Source of the DNA: Tubiluchus corallicola | Taxonomy: Eukaryota; Priapulida; Priapulimorpha; Priapulimorphida; Tubiluchidae | DNA length: 64,000 nucleotides | Direction of reading: 5' to 3' | NCBI GenBank assembly: GCA_030141605.1 | Contig: JAQGDQ010000451.1 | Coordinates: forward strand, 86,001 to 150,000 | Shown here: positions 1 through 12,900 of the stretch, piece after piece | How positions within the stretch are numbered: position 1 is the first letter of the stretch | How the letters are laid out: each line of letters begins with the position of its first letter | Notes under the pieces: model-generated | Databases searched by the model: none | What the model was told of the DNA's origin: nothing | The model's input: only the letters and a program-made list of their open reading frames with translations | Translations under genes and position numbers: made by a program

Positions 1-3000
1 CGTTTGCACTGTTTTTGCGGTCCCAGCGACAGTGGGTGACAAAACCGATGGATGAGGGTGTAGCTGAGAAATTCAAATCCACGTGCGAGAGATATGAATA
101 CAAACCTCATCTGATACTACCTCATGGTAGGTTGATAATGACCCTGATTTCTTGTGAACTTGTTGATAATAGAATACAGTATTTTGTATAATGTGGAGAC
201 ATCTATTGAGAAAAACAAGGAAGCATTGTAAGGTAGCTCTTCTTTAATTTACGCAAAATATCTCATATTGATGCTGAGATTAAGGTCTCGGCTTTCATGG
301 GAACGGTTTTTGTTTCTCTATGCAGACAAACCCAATAATTCGTACTGGTGATGAGATTAAAAAAATCTCTCATATGAAATATTTTTGTTTCTGTGTACAG
401 ACAAACCTCTGCATGTAGACCCATTTGTAATTTATGTTGACCATTTTTTGTGTCGTCATTTTTTGCTTTGCAATGGTTTGTACAGTACACAGATAATTTG
501 TGACATTTTGTGCATGTTTCTTTCTGCAGATTAGCTACCACACTGTACACTGGGTTCTTCCTTGTCTTAGCTGATAATGTTTCAGCAACTTCTAACATAA
601 ATACATGTAATCCCAGGACATAACATTTTGGTTATATTTCAGCCACCAAAATGAGTTTTCTCATGAACTCATAACTATGCCAAATTTGAGTTGAATAGAG
701 TTAACAGTTATTTTAGTTTTGGTTAATAACAACAAAACACTAACAAATATGAGTAACTTTATCTTCCTCCTGTAATTTTATCTTGCTAGGCAGTCCTAAA
801 GCAGATTTGTATCAAAATTTCATGCAGCCATGTGTTAATTCGTGTGGTTCTGATTGGCTGTGCAAAAGTCGTAAATATTCATTTAACTTAACGTCATTGA
901 CACTTGTAAAGTGTCAGTGTATTTAGATGAATGACCAGAATCATTTGAGAGCTGGCGCCTTTGGCTCTGCATGTATGTTGCTGTTTGTCATTGTCTACCC
1001 TTTCTGATTGGCACCGTTGTTACTAATAGTTTCTTATACACTTGTAGGATCATATTTACTAAACTGCGGAGCTCCGAATCCAGAGACCCTGCGGAAAAGT
1101 CGAGAGGCACTCGTCGATGAACTCCAGCGGTGTGAACAGCTGGGCTTGACGATGTTCAATTTTCATCCGGGTTCAACTTGTGGGGAGATTTCGGTGGACG
1201 AATGTTTGGACAAGATTGGAGAGAGTATAAATATGGCACACAGCAAGACAAAGTATTGCATGACTGGTAAAATATTTAAAGGAAAACAGTACTCAGTAAT
1301 AGACTACAGCTTCAAAATGCGTAAAGATTATGTGCAAGTTCAGTAATAAAATTTGAAACGGTGAAGTTAGAACTAGGCAAATTTTCTAGTTTTATTGTCA
1401 GCTGTACACAACAGCACAGTATTTCAGTTTTCGCTTTTGTAAATGTACACATGCGAGACATACTTGGAAGAGTTCTGTCATTGGAGAATTGTACATAATG
1501 ATGATATCATCACTAGCTGAGCTTGTGGGCAGTTAATTAAGTTCCTGCACTAAATTTAATTATAAGAAACATTTTGGCAAATGTTACTGTGATTAGACCG
1601 TGATTATTGGGAAGTATTGCCTCTGAAATCATCCTGGTTTCCTAATATGTATGTTATAAAGCTTTTGTTTTTCAGAGCTATGCATTAACCAATCCCTCAT
1701 ACCCAACACTGTCAATTTATTCCACTGGACCAAAACTCTTCTGGTCATTTAATCCTATTCACTTATATAAGAATAATTAATTATTAAATAATGAGTATCG
1801 TTCCAGATGTTGAATTTCTGTAAATTTTAATGCTGCTAGTTTTGGCAGACTTATTATCGTGGTACTTGCACTATCTTATTGATATGATACTTGCACTATC
1901 TTAATGATATGATACTTGCACTATCTTATTGTACCATGTCACTATCTTATTGACATGGTGCTTACACTATCTTATTGACATGGTACTTGCACTATCTTAT
2001 TGACATGGTACTCGCACTATCTTATTGACATGGTACTTGCACTATCTTATTGACATGGTGCTTGCACTATCTTATTAACATGGTACTTGCACTATCTTAT
2101 TGACATGGTACTTGCACTATCTTATTGACATGGTACTCGCACTATCTTATTGTCATGGTGCTTGCACTATCTTATTGTCATGGTGCTTGCACTATCTTAT
2201 TGACATGGTACTTGCACTATCTTATTGACATGGTGCTTGCACTATCTTATTGACATGGTGCTTGCACTATCTTATTGACATGGTACTTGCACTATCTTAT
2301 TGACATGGTGCTTGCACTATCTTATTGACATGGTGCTTGCACTATCTTATTGACATGGTGCTTGCACTATCTTATTGACATGGTGCTTGCACTATCTTAT
2401 TGACATGGTGCTTGCACTATCGTACTTGGGTACTGCAGACTTTCTTCTCCTGTTCAGTTTTCAAATAGTTACCAGTGTTTACATTTTTTCAGTCGTAGAA
2501 AACATGTGTTGTCAAGGAAACACAATCGGCGGAAAATTTGAAGAGCTGCGGGATATTATTAGCCGCGTAAACGACAAAAGTCGCATTGGAGTTTGCCTGG
2601 ACACTTGTCATGCTTTTGCAGCGGGTAAGATTAACAGAAATTTTGCATTTTACTTCGTATCTGCTGCCTGTGTATCAAGCACACAGCATACATTTGAGAT
2701 TAAATAATTTTGGTTTTCCTAAGTACCTAAGACTGGTGTGTAAGGAGGGAAAACTATATTAGCGGGGTGAGTGGCTGAGTGATCAAGGAGTGTGCTTTGC
2801 GACTGAAGTTATACAACCTCAAAGTTGGTTAGTAAAAGGATGCCAGAGGATCACTAATTACTCCATGCAGTTTGTTTTTCGTTGTACCTATTCTGACTGT
2901 TAACTTTTTTTTGAAGGAACTAACATTTATATCAGTGTGGCTAAGACGACCTTATCATTCATATTAGAGGATGGTCCTTGATATGAGCCTCTTGGATTGT

Positions 3001-4526
3001 TATTGATCATTGATAATAATGCTCTTCCCCTGGGTATCCATATGAACTAGGCCCTGCCACTGTTAGCTCAATTCCAGCAAACTTTATAACAAAAAATCAT
3101 TTTGCTAGAGTACTTCCAAGGGTTCATTTTAACATGTCGGTTCTTTACTTTTGAACTATCAGCGCTATGTTTACAACAATCCAAGAGGACCCGAGGCCTT
3201 GAATTCTGCCACTCTGAAGAATGTGCTTAAACACTGGGTTTTTTAATAATTTTCTGCCGACTAACTTTTAGGTCACAACATTGCCAAAAAAGACGGTTAT
3301 GAACAAATGATGTCTGACTTTGACGATATTATCGGTCTGAAGTACCTCAAAGCTGTGCACCTGAATGATTCAAAAGGTATGGCTATCGGTCACAGAATGT
3401 CAAGTGATTCCACAAAAATATTTCGAAAATCTCCATTTCAGTGAACAGATTGCCTGCTTATTTTTTGTTGCTATCCTTTTTGTCATTTGTATACGCGGTC
3501 ACATTTATTTAGAACACGTTCTCAAAATGAGTGATGAAATTCAGTTCAAATTTGCTGAAAAAGTTGTTTGTGGCGGTGCTAGAATTAATGTGTTTATTAA
3601 AGGTCAAGGTCAGTGCTGTCAAAGCTATCGAACCGGACATGCCTTAAAGACATGTGGTGGAAATTTAACCGGTTTTTAACATAGGTAATGTTTTTTTCAC
3701 ATTCTGCTGCTTCTGCAGTTTCCAGTCAGAAACCCAGTTAAGTGGTCAAAGGTCACAATTGCTACGAGACCTAATTATGTTCACTAGTAAAGCTTAGAAA
3801 CAAACAATTAAGCTGTAACCAAATTTGACAGCGAAATTGTCTTAACAGTTATGTTGTCAAGAGTGTAGTTCATAAGTTGATGTAGGGATGTTTACTTTGC
3901 TATAATTTTGTTTAATTTTAACGTAAAGTTTGGTGACAGTTTGGAAGAAAATGGACAACTAATGTTCCGTCTTACTTGCAGCATTGTTGAATCCTAACTG
4001 CAAACTCTTTACATGTTTATCGTGGTGTTAATCATGGTGTTGATCTGAAGTAGAATGCTGTATTGCATGCGTAAAAGCTTTTTTTACTATAGGATAGTGA
4101 GTGAAGTAATTTAGTTGTACTGTTCATGTACCTTTATGCCAGCTATGGATTTAGATTAATTACTTGATCTTGTGCTTAACACAGATGTATTAATAGATTT
4201 TTTTTCTTAAACATCTATATCTTAACTGATTGACACTGAGCTCAATTCCCATTCGTAGTTTCTAATGTCATTCACATTTTACCAGATTCATAAATACCTC
4301 ACAGCATCGTTGATTGCCATTCATTGGAAGTGTTTATCTTGCAGGCAAGGTTGGCTGCCATCTGGACCGTCACGAGAACATTGGAAATGGTCACATAGGA
4401 CTGGACGGCTTCAGTTTTCTCATGAACGACCCAAGATTCGACAACATCCCGCTCATCTTGGAGACTCCAGCAAATCTCAGCGACGAGGACGAGATTCACA
4501 TACTGTATGCACTCTGTGACAGTTAA
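1..4526 (+). CDS. apn-1: AP endonuclease IV (APN1/Nfo family), 5' end outside window
   Basis: Zinc-dependent endonuclease that cuts DNA 5' to abasic sites in base excision repair; nuclear and/or mitochondrial. Exons read as 1-126, 1048-1266, 2493-2624, 3272-3376 and 4345-4526 (TAA stop), all joined by GT-AG introns that keep frame. About 253 residues are visible, so most of the usual 280-residue TIM-barrel core is here and the N terminus lies upstream. All nine metal ligands known from E. coli Nfo have counterparts: His in [11 protein letters not shown], His in NFHPGS, Glu in [10 protein letters not shown], Asp and His in [13 protein letters not shown], His in VHLNDSK, Asp and His in [11 protein letters not shown], Glu in LILETPA. 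The usual ENTAGQG loop reads ENMCCQG, which is atypical. Intron 2 carries a 25-bp minisatellite. Family assignment is very secure; the symbol follows the nematode name. Confidence 0.93.
1848..2431. repeat. 25-bp minisatellite in endonuclease IV intron 2
   Basis: About 23 tandem copies of a 25-bp unit (core TTGCACTATCTTATTGACAT) with few substitutions (GGTAC/GGTGC, TTAACA/TTGTCA variants). It ends 62 bp before the acceptor of exon 3. Low divergence between units suggests recent expansion. Confidence 0.95.
2760..2860 (+). repeat. Possible tRNA-derived SINE head
   Basis: The stretch GTGGCTGAGTGATCAAGGAG resembles a pol III A box of a tRNA-Leu/Ser-like head, with a GGTTAGTAAAAGGATGCC stretch about 45 bp downstream where a B box would be, but degenerate. 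It lies in intron 3 of the endonuclease IV gene. No poly-A or simple tail is visible, so this is only a suggestion. Confidence 0.3.
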
Positions 4527-6052
4527 GAGACCCATCACAAGAGACACAACGGCTTCACATTCGGCTTGTTAAGAGCAGATCTGAATTTGCTAATGAGGGG
4601 CGTAAACATGTGTCAACATCGCATATTGCAAAATACCATTATCCTCATAGACTATATTGCAGTGTCTCACAATGGCAAAAATCATGTATATGTCATGTCT
4701 AGGGTTCATGTCTTGGCTGAGCTGCAAATTTCTTATATTTGGTTGCCTTATTGCCTGTATACAAACATGCCTATATTGATTGCTGAGTTATCAATCACAA
4801 ACATGCCTATATTGATTGCTGAGTTATCAATCTTCACAACATAACTGTTCAGACAATTTCTTTATCAAATTTGGTTATAGCTCATATGGTCATTTCTGAG
4901 CTTTACCAGTGAGCAGAACTTTTAAGCATGGGAGAAAAAGATCACTAATAATGCATTTTTATGCATCTTCTGGCAATCTAGACACTTGAGTAGTTTTCAA
5001 ATGGTGTTTTTTTATTATAAAAATCATTTTTTGTGCTTTAAGTGCAGAACTGCTACTTCTCAAATGCACTCAGTTCTCGTGTGCTTTTGCATGGTCTTGT
5101 GTTATATAATTGTTTACATTAAATGACATGCATTCTTTTAATTGTCTTGTGTTAGAAAGGCTGGCATAGCTAAAACGTATTTTTGTCATGTCTCGAGTTA
5201 TTGCATTGAAATTTTGTTGAGTTCTTAAACCTTTTGCAATATCATATTGAGAGCACGTAATATTTATGATACAAGAAAACCACGAGCATTGGTTGCTGGA
5301 AAATCCGTCTATTGCTTATTGTTTTCTCCAATTTCTATAGTATTACTAGTTTCTTCATTTATAGTTCAACTTATTAGTTTTTGTATATTGGGTTTTCCAT
5401 CTTGGTCCATCTTACGCATTTCATTTCAAAGTTCACAAATGAACAACTCTCACTGATTTTATCTTATCAGTCAGCTACGTATTTACCAGATGTACTCGTT
5501 GAATGCTAGATCTTATGCTCTACCATCACTATGCCCTACTTTAAGATGCCATTTTGTAGCATGTGTTTACTATACTAAGTCACTACACTATAACTGCACT
5601 GTGAAGCCAGAGTTTATGTTTGAAACATTATTCAATAAGTATTATAGTTTTGTTTGAATTTGTCAGTTAATTTGTACTACCTTAAAATAAAACAATGTAG
5701 TCTTTATACAGATGCATTGCTGTTTTTGCTACTGATTGTAGTGTGCCATTTTCACAAAAAATACGCAAAAGTTAACATTAAAATGCTGTTTGTAATTTCA
5801 CCTATAAGAACTTTGTTAGAGTTTTACATTTAAGCACAACATATGTAAGTTGATTACTTGATATTATGCAGAAATCAAATGTATAGCAACTTAAACTTCA
5901 TGCCTCTCACAAGCAACACCACAACTGATAATTATTGCAGTTTTTTAAACAATTCATTTTGAGATTGGATTACAATAAGCAGTATATTTGATGTTGCACA
6001 TATGCACAATACACAAGCAGTCGAAAGTTCTGCATGGATTATATTGCCAGCT
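4527..6052. other. 3' UTR and AT-rich spacer after endonuclease IV
   Basis: No further coding exon is recognisable. A 34-bp sequence containing ATGCCTATATTGATTGCTGA is tandemly repeated twice near 4767-4832. An AATAAA signal at about 5686 is the best poly(A) signal candidate for the endonuclease IV transcript. Confidence 0.5.
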
Positions 6053-6490
6053 TTAAAATTTTGGTAAGTCCACGACCTGTGCAACATAACCTTTTGCTAG
6101 AGATTGGTGAATAAGACTGTTGGGGTGCAATGCATTGTTTATTACATCACAATGTTGCTCTATGTCACAATGAAGAACCTCTATTATGCCTGTAATGTTA
6201 AGTGAGAAAGCATCGAATAAACCTGCATTATTGAGAGGTATCATCAGAGATTCTCAGAACATGCAGTGTCAAACCCAAGATCCTCCAACGCATCTTGAAA
6301 ATATCTCCCAAACTTGTCTGTTGAATACTTGTCAATGGCACATAATGCATGTTCTTGGGTCAAGTTACCTTTCATTATCTTTTTCAAGATGTGCCTCAAA
6401 TATGTTTTCAGCGGGGTTGATGTCCATTGAATTTCCTGGTCGTTTATTTCGGTTTACTATTGTCGTACCTTGCAAGTTTGCAACGCGAAG
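6053..6490 (-). pseudogene. Decayed DDE transposase fragment (Tc1/mariner-like)
   Basis: On the minus strand the translation contains RPGNSMDINPAENIF, matching the PGNSPDLNPIENLW block that holds the second catalytic Asp region of Tc1/mariner-type DDE transposases. It is followed, after at least one frame change, by ILKKIMKGNLTQEHALCAI and a possible C-terminal tail reading to about 6053. There is no intact open frame and no terminal repeat was found, so it is a relic. It sits between the endonuclease IV gene and the WDR91 promoter. Confidence 0.55.
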
Positions 6491-6940
6491 CTTCCACATT
6501 AAAAATTAATGTTGATAACAAAGTAGATTCTCTATTGTTTTAGTGCTACTTTCATGTAATTATATATTTCTGTACAATTACTTGTTGTTTTTGCACTCGC
6601 TAGCAAAATATTGTTTCACCCTGTTCTAGTTCTCTAAACGTTCTGTTCCTGTAATAGTTAACTGAAAGTCAGGATGGGTTTAAGACAAATTCTTGTTTAA
6701 ATATGCAATAAAAATGTTATATAGACTACCCAAGGACAGTAAGATGCCTCACTGTGAAATTTGTGAGATTCTCCAGAGGGGCTTTCAAGTTGCAATGCAC
6801 GTTGTGCAGGCACGTTTGTCAACAAAGCTGGACGTGCACTCGCTTGTGAGAATTCGATCGACTTGCGATCGTCGTTTTAGAGTAGAGGAAAAGCTTGTTA
6901 ATATATTATAATTCTTATTTTTTGTAAAATACGTCGAGGT
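6491..6940 (+). promoter_or_regulatory. WDR91 upstream region
   Basis: Spacer between the transposase relic and the WDR91 start codon. No TATA box is obvious. A more GC-rich patch with inverted GATCG motifs (about 6855-6875) may mark the transcription start area. An in-frame TAA at 6899-6901 precedes the WDR91 ATG. A short open frame at 6693-6911 matches nothing I know. Confidence 0.35.
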
Positions 6941-9900
6941 ATGGCAAGCTCGAGCTTTGCAGATGATTTAGTAAAAGAATACTTGTTATTTCGAGGTCTA
7001 ACCACATCATTGAAGAGTTTTGATGCAGAACTAAAGTCAGAAAAAGACAAAGGTTTTCGAGTAGGTTAAATAAGTATTGAAATTATTAGTTACTATAGTC
7101 CTATGTGCCCTAGAAATATTTAATAAAATTTTTTTCCATAAAACTTTAAAAATAGTAATATTTTGGGTGACTTTCAATGCACTGGCAGCTGGACACTTTT
7201 GACAATCCAACATACTTTATTAACGAATTTTTGTTTATTAAATAAATACCTCAATTGTATAGATTCAGTGATCTCATATAGTTACATTAAATTTATTATT
7301 AATCATTCTGAAATTCAGTTTAAGTTTATACTGGTTACAGTTTTACACCAAACTTTGGCACCTAGCTGGCTGCTTTGTTCACGTGATACGGTAAACTAAA
7401 ATATTTAATAATAATCTCTAGATTTTTCTAATTATTTAGCGTGTTTAAATTGCACACAACAACAAAGTGTTTGTTAACTTTGAATTTGCATTTAAACTGC
7501 TCGTTCTGGCCTGAGTAAGTCATTATAATGTGCTTCATTGTTTACATGCTAGCCTATAGAACCTTTGCAACCAATTTTCTGCTTAAAGAAATTTGTGGAC
7601 AAGAGAAATTGAATTTCATACATTAAATTTAAAATAATAAATATTTTTAATTTTTTCCAGAATGAAGGTGCTTAGCTTATGCTTTCTTTTTACAGATAGA
7701 CAAAATAATAAGTCAATTGAATGAACTCGTTAGCAATCATGAATTGAATGCATTGCAAGAGTATTGGGCGCACCTCGATTCCAGGCTCTTTTCACGGCTA
7801 CCTCATGTAAGTGCTTGACATATTTATGTTTGTTTCCATTTAATTTGGAAGCAGTAAATTAAGCACCTGGTTTTTTGCATAACTGTTCTCAGTGCATAGT
7901 ACGTTGATGGTACTGCAAATTATATTGTAGAACTTCAGGAAGCTATGCAATTGACATCTACTTAAAGTGACTCAGGAAGTTGAAAGCTATTCTATTCTTA
8001 CTACTGAATTGAATTAGAGCAAAATGCTAATTAAACCCTGCTATAATTAGTTAATTCCATTATGTTCTACTTATTGGCCTTCTAAGACTTATCAAATCAA
8101 ATTATTTTGCTAAACTTTCAAACTATGCTCTAGTATATTGATTTGGCAAAATAAACTATTAGATTTTGATATAAATACCAAACAAATGTTTTGTCAAATT
8201 TCTTCATAAAACCATGCTGGTGTTAAACTTTTGCAAATTTATGACTAGATTGCAGATTTTAGTTTAAAGTTTCAGTATTTCATTATTGTAATTTGCTTGC
8301 AGACAAAGTTCTAGTAGTTACATCTCATATACAGCCTGTTAGTATCAGGTGCGGTAACTATTAGCAAACTTGGATTATTAGTGTAACATGTTAAGCTACC
8401 GTAATCACCACTTACACTTTGTATTGTCACTTATCAGAAGTAAGGATTAGACTTAATACCTACAGTTTGAATATATTCAATCAAAAACATGCGACAGTAA
8501 TCTAATACAAAATTTTAAGTTGACTCTTTTTGATTTCAAAATGTCTTAATAATTTAATTTCAGAGATTCTCTGCTACGGTGAGAAAGTTAGAGGTGAGCT
8601 TGTTTCGGCTGTATCTCGTTAACGTTTGCGTGAATGAGAGAGCGGACAGAATGACGGAGTTTTTTCAGAAAATGACACCAGAACTTCAAAATCAAGCTGA
8701 ATGGAAAGAGTGGTTTGGTGTGTATGCTTCCCGTTTAGCTGTTTGTCTGTAACTTGATGGCTATGTGTTCGTTTGTAACTGCGAGAGACTACTATTTCAT
8801 GATGCCCAAAGTCAAAAAATTCATGTTTGAGTAGCTTTATTACGTTTTATCTGTAAGAAAAATCATAACAAAATATAAAAAACTAATTTGAGCCAAAAAA
8901 GAAACAAAGAAATTAATAATAAAGTGAGACTGAATAATCAAAATAAACTTACATCATGGCTCTGCTGCTCTTGACAAATAAATGGTTTAACTGAGACAAA
9001 CAACAACAACAACAACTCTCTTAGCCAAGAACAGACTACCAACAGACCAGATAAACTAGCTCTGTCAGTAGAGCATGACAAAAAGAAGCCAAGTCAAGAC
9101 ATACATACGAATGCAGTTAAAAAGGACAGTATAGGGGGTTTACAGAATGGGAGAACACTGAAGTAATAAAATAACCTAAAATCCTTCACAATAACTTTGG
9201 CTGCCGTGGTTTTCAACGTGGTTTAATTTCATCCCTGGAAAAAATTTGTATCAGTTTTTTTCTTCACATGTGATGAAGTGATTTTTAGGAGCCAAATGTT
9301 TGTCACTTTAAAAGCATCTTAGTAGAAAACATTCTATTTAGGTGGGAATCAAAGTTTAATTAAAAGATAATAACACCAACGAACAGCAAATGTAGCCATA
9401 AAATTTATTCTGGGCATTTCAGCTATCCTTGCAGCCAATCTCAGCAGATCAAAACTTATAAAAAAATATTTTAGAAATTAAAATTATAAGGCACAAAGTG
9501 TACAATAGTTAGAAAACTTATAATAAATAATATTTCTATTCTTCATTGTATTATTACTTATTAGTATTCAAACCATTGTACAGTATACTTATAATTTCAC
9601 TTTCTAAATCAGACCCAATTTGCTTTTGTTTGTAAATTTCGTTCAGCTTAGGAAGGCACTCCTAGGACACTGCAAAATGTAATGTTTGTGTTCACATGTT
9701 AAAACTGAAGATTTTTCCTTTATGTGATTCTAAATCTGCATTTGCGCTATGTTCTGAGATGCATACAGTACTCTCACAATATTAACACATTGCGAAATAT
9801 GACCCAGTAGACACATATCAAATCTATCCAAGTTGTCTGTCCAAGCATATTAAGAATAGCTATTTTTTGGTTTATTAATTTTATACTTCCAGCAAGTGGT

Positions 9901-12900
9901 TTCATTTCATCTTTATTAACTTGTCACATTGCAGCTTTGCCGTACGTCAAAAAGCCGGAAGAGAATCCGACATTTGCCACGTACTTCACACGTCACTGGC
10001 AAGACATGTTCTGGTTATCGTTGTTCAACTTTCTCAGCGTTCTCTTCGAATGTCTGCCGACGCCGAGGCTTCTCGGTACTGAAGCTGAGCAGAAAAAGAT
10101 TAAGGAATTAATAGAGGAAAATGAGAAGCTACGTGAACAGGTACAGCGATTGATTATTTGTTATTTCATTTTTTTTTTTATGATTTTTAGATATTTTTAC
10201 ACTATTCACACTAGATAAATGCCAAGATTTTGGGTTTAGGATTTTTAAATTTTGGTTCAGAAACCAGGTAAAATTTTTACACTAGTTACAAATAACATAG
10301 TTTGAATTGAGTTTGGATTACCATTAAATGGTGAACATTCTTGGTCTGCACATAGTGTGAACAATAAAAACTGCAGAAGATACGTGGTGCATGTGAACGG
10401 GCATAAAGCTATTTCTAATACTTGTTAAATGTTTAACTTTAAGTGCGGTATTAGAGTGCCTCTAATGTTTGAGGCAACAATTTGATATTGGCTTCTCCTA
10501 ATATATTTCTTGCTAGATGGCAGCACAAGTATTGTGCTGACCATCATCATCCTTTGCTGTTCCAAGCATGCTGCTTTATAACCTATAAATCCTATTTGTG
10601 AATAATTAAATTAATGTTTATATTTAAAAATTTTGCAGCTAGCGTTGGCCAGAGAAGGGAAGCGTACTCACGTAAGCGGAGATACGCGTTCAGAAGACAG
10701 TTCTGTACCAGAGTTAATGGATGATTTCTTTTGCATAGCTAAGTAAGTAGCTAAATTTTTTGTTGCAGTGAGTCGTGCTTTTGTACAAGGATTACAGATG
10801 GTGTGAAGACTTACACTTCGGGTACTGCCACACAAACACACTGAAAGTTGAAAAATGCACTTTGAGAAGTTTTTCAAAAGAACGATAATGAAAGGAAACT
10901 TTATATTATTTTTTTTACAAATAGTTTTTTATTTCTCGTGGATTTCACGCATACTGTCTTATCCACCATTATGTTAAATGTGTTCTTGAAACGTATTGAT
11001 TTTTTCCTAGAGAATCGTCGCCCATGTTCGCTGCAGATCAGAAAGGTCGCATCAAGTCTTTCATAAAAAATATCACACTACCGTCATCACCAATGTTAGG
11101 AAAAAAGCCGTCTCCGAGCAGCGTACCTTCGATGCAACCCGGTGCTTCCGGACCGAGTAATGTGAGTAGGTGTGCTTTAATCTTTAGTTATTACACGCAA
11201 CACCAGATGGAGCAGCGTACCTTCGATGCAACCGGGCTTCCGGACAGAGTAATGTGAGTAGGTGTACTTTAATCTTTAGTTATTACACGCAACACCAGAT
11301 GGAGCAGCGTACCTTCAATGCAACCCAGGGCTTCTGGACAGAGTAATGTGAGTAGGTGTACTTTAATCTTTAGTTATTACACGCAACACCAGATGGAGCA
11401 GCTTCGCATCGTAGGATAAAAATCTAAATAACTAATATTTATCATTGTCATGTCGTAAGTGTGATTATTTGTAGTTCATATGTGAATGTTGATAGATTTG
11501 AAATTTCATTAGTGAGTTCAAGTCTGAGTTACCATGTTCTAATACATTCATTAATGATGAGATAACTCTTATCTGAGTAATCACATTCTAATACATTCAT
11601 TAATGATATGATAACTCTTATCTGAGTAATCACATTCTAATGCATTCATTAATGATGAGATAACTCTTATGGTATATTGTTACAGATACCTAAAAAATCT
11701 AGTCAAACTTCCTTGGTAACCATTGGGGATGAAAAACAGTCATCAGTTGTGAGTGGGAAAGGAAAGGGGAAGGAATCGGTGCTGCAATCTTCACAACCAG
11801 CAAAGCCCAAATCAAAATCCAACGTTCCCGTACCTTCAGGTTTCTGATTTGTAATTGTTTAAATATGTGAAGGAAATATGTGTATGTTGTTTATTTATAT
11901 AAAGAATTCTTAAAGGAGAAGAAAAGGCTATTTTAAAGTGTTGTAAATTATTTATTTAAATTTGATTATATATTGTATATCTTAAAGGCTATTTTATATT
12001 TCCATAGAAAGTTATTACTTAGTATTACGTTTACCTGTTTGAAAGTCTTACCTAATTAGAAAAGAAAATTCTTAATAACTTAAAATATTCTTGCTAACTG
12101 GGATTAAACATCACTGCTTCTCTATCCCAGTGTACACAATTGATTTTACTGACAACATAAAAAAATGTAAATTTTTGCTTAGTTAGCCGAGAGTGTGGTA
12201 CGAATGCACTGGTTATTTTTTCAAACGTTACACATTGTTATATAAACGTGTTTCAAACAACCTAACATCAAAATGGCTGCACCCAACGATCATCTCACGA
12301 GTTCAAATTTTCAAGTTTTATACATCGTTACTGCTAACACAAGCTCTTTATGCAATAAAACAGCATTTAAGTGATATAGAATTTCAAGATGAATTTCCTT
12401 AATTCATGTAAATAAAAGGTTTTCTTGTACTTTAATGTAGTTTAAAGTGAGAGCAAAACAACATATGAAGCAATACCTTTACCACTGCTTCGTTGTTACA
12501 ACCAGTAACATGAGCACTGTTAATTTTTGCCTGTCAGCTATTGTAGACATTAGTGATAGCGATGTCGAATGATATTTACTAACTGAACAGATTTTGAATG
12601 AAAAAAATCACTTTGTTCAATAATTTGGAAAGACATAATTCATTTTTCTGGCTATTCTTGTGCAAGTGTATAACCTTGGCTGCAATCTTGTGCTGTTTGT
12701 GCTAATTTCAGAAGCTATTACTACACTATCATTAATGATTAAAACTAATATCAGTCCCTATCATACCTATGTTACTTTTTGTACTGTTTACATTTAGAAT
12801 ATTATTAATAGACGAAGTACCAGAACAAAGACAATCACAGATATGTCCTACAAATCATATCAAAATGTCCAAAATTTTCTAGCTCTAATAACTTGCTTCG

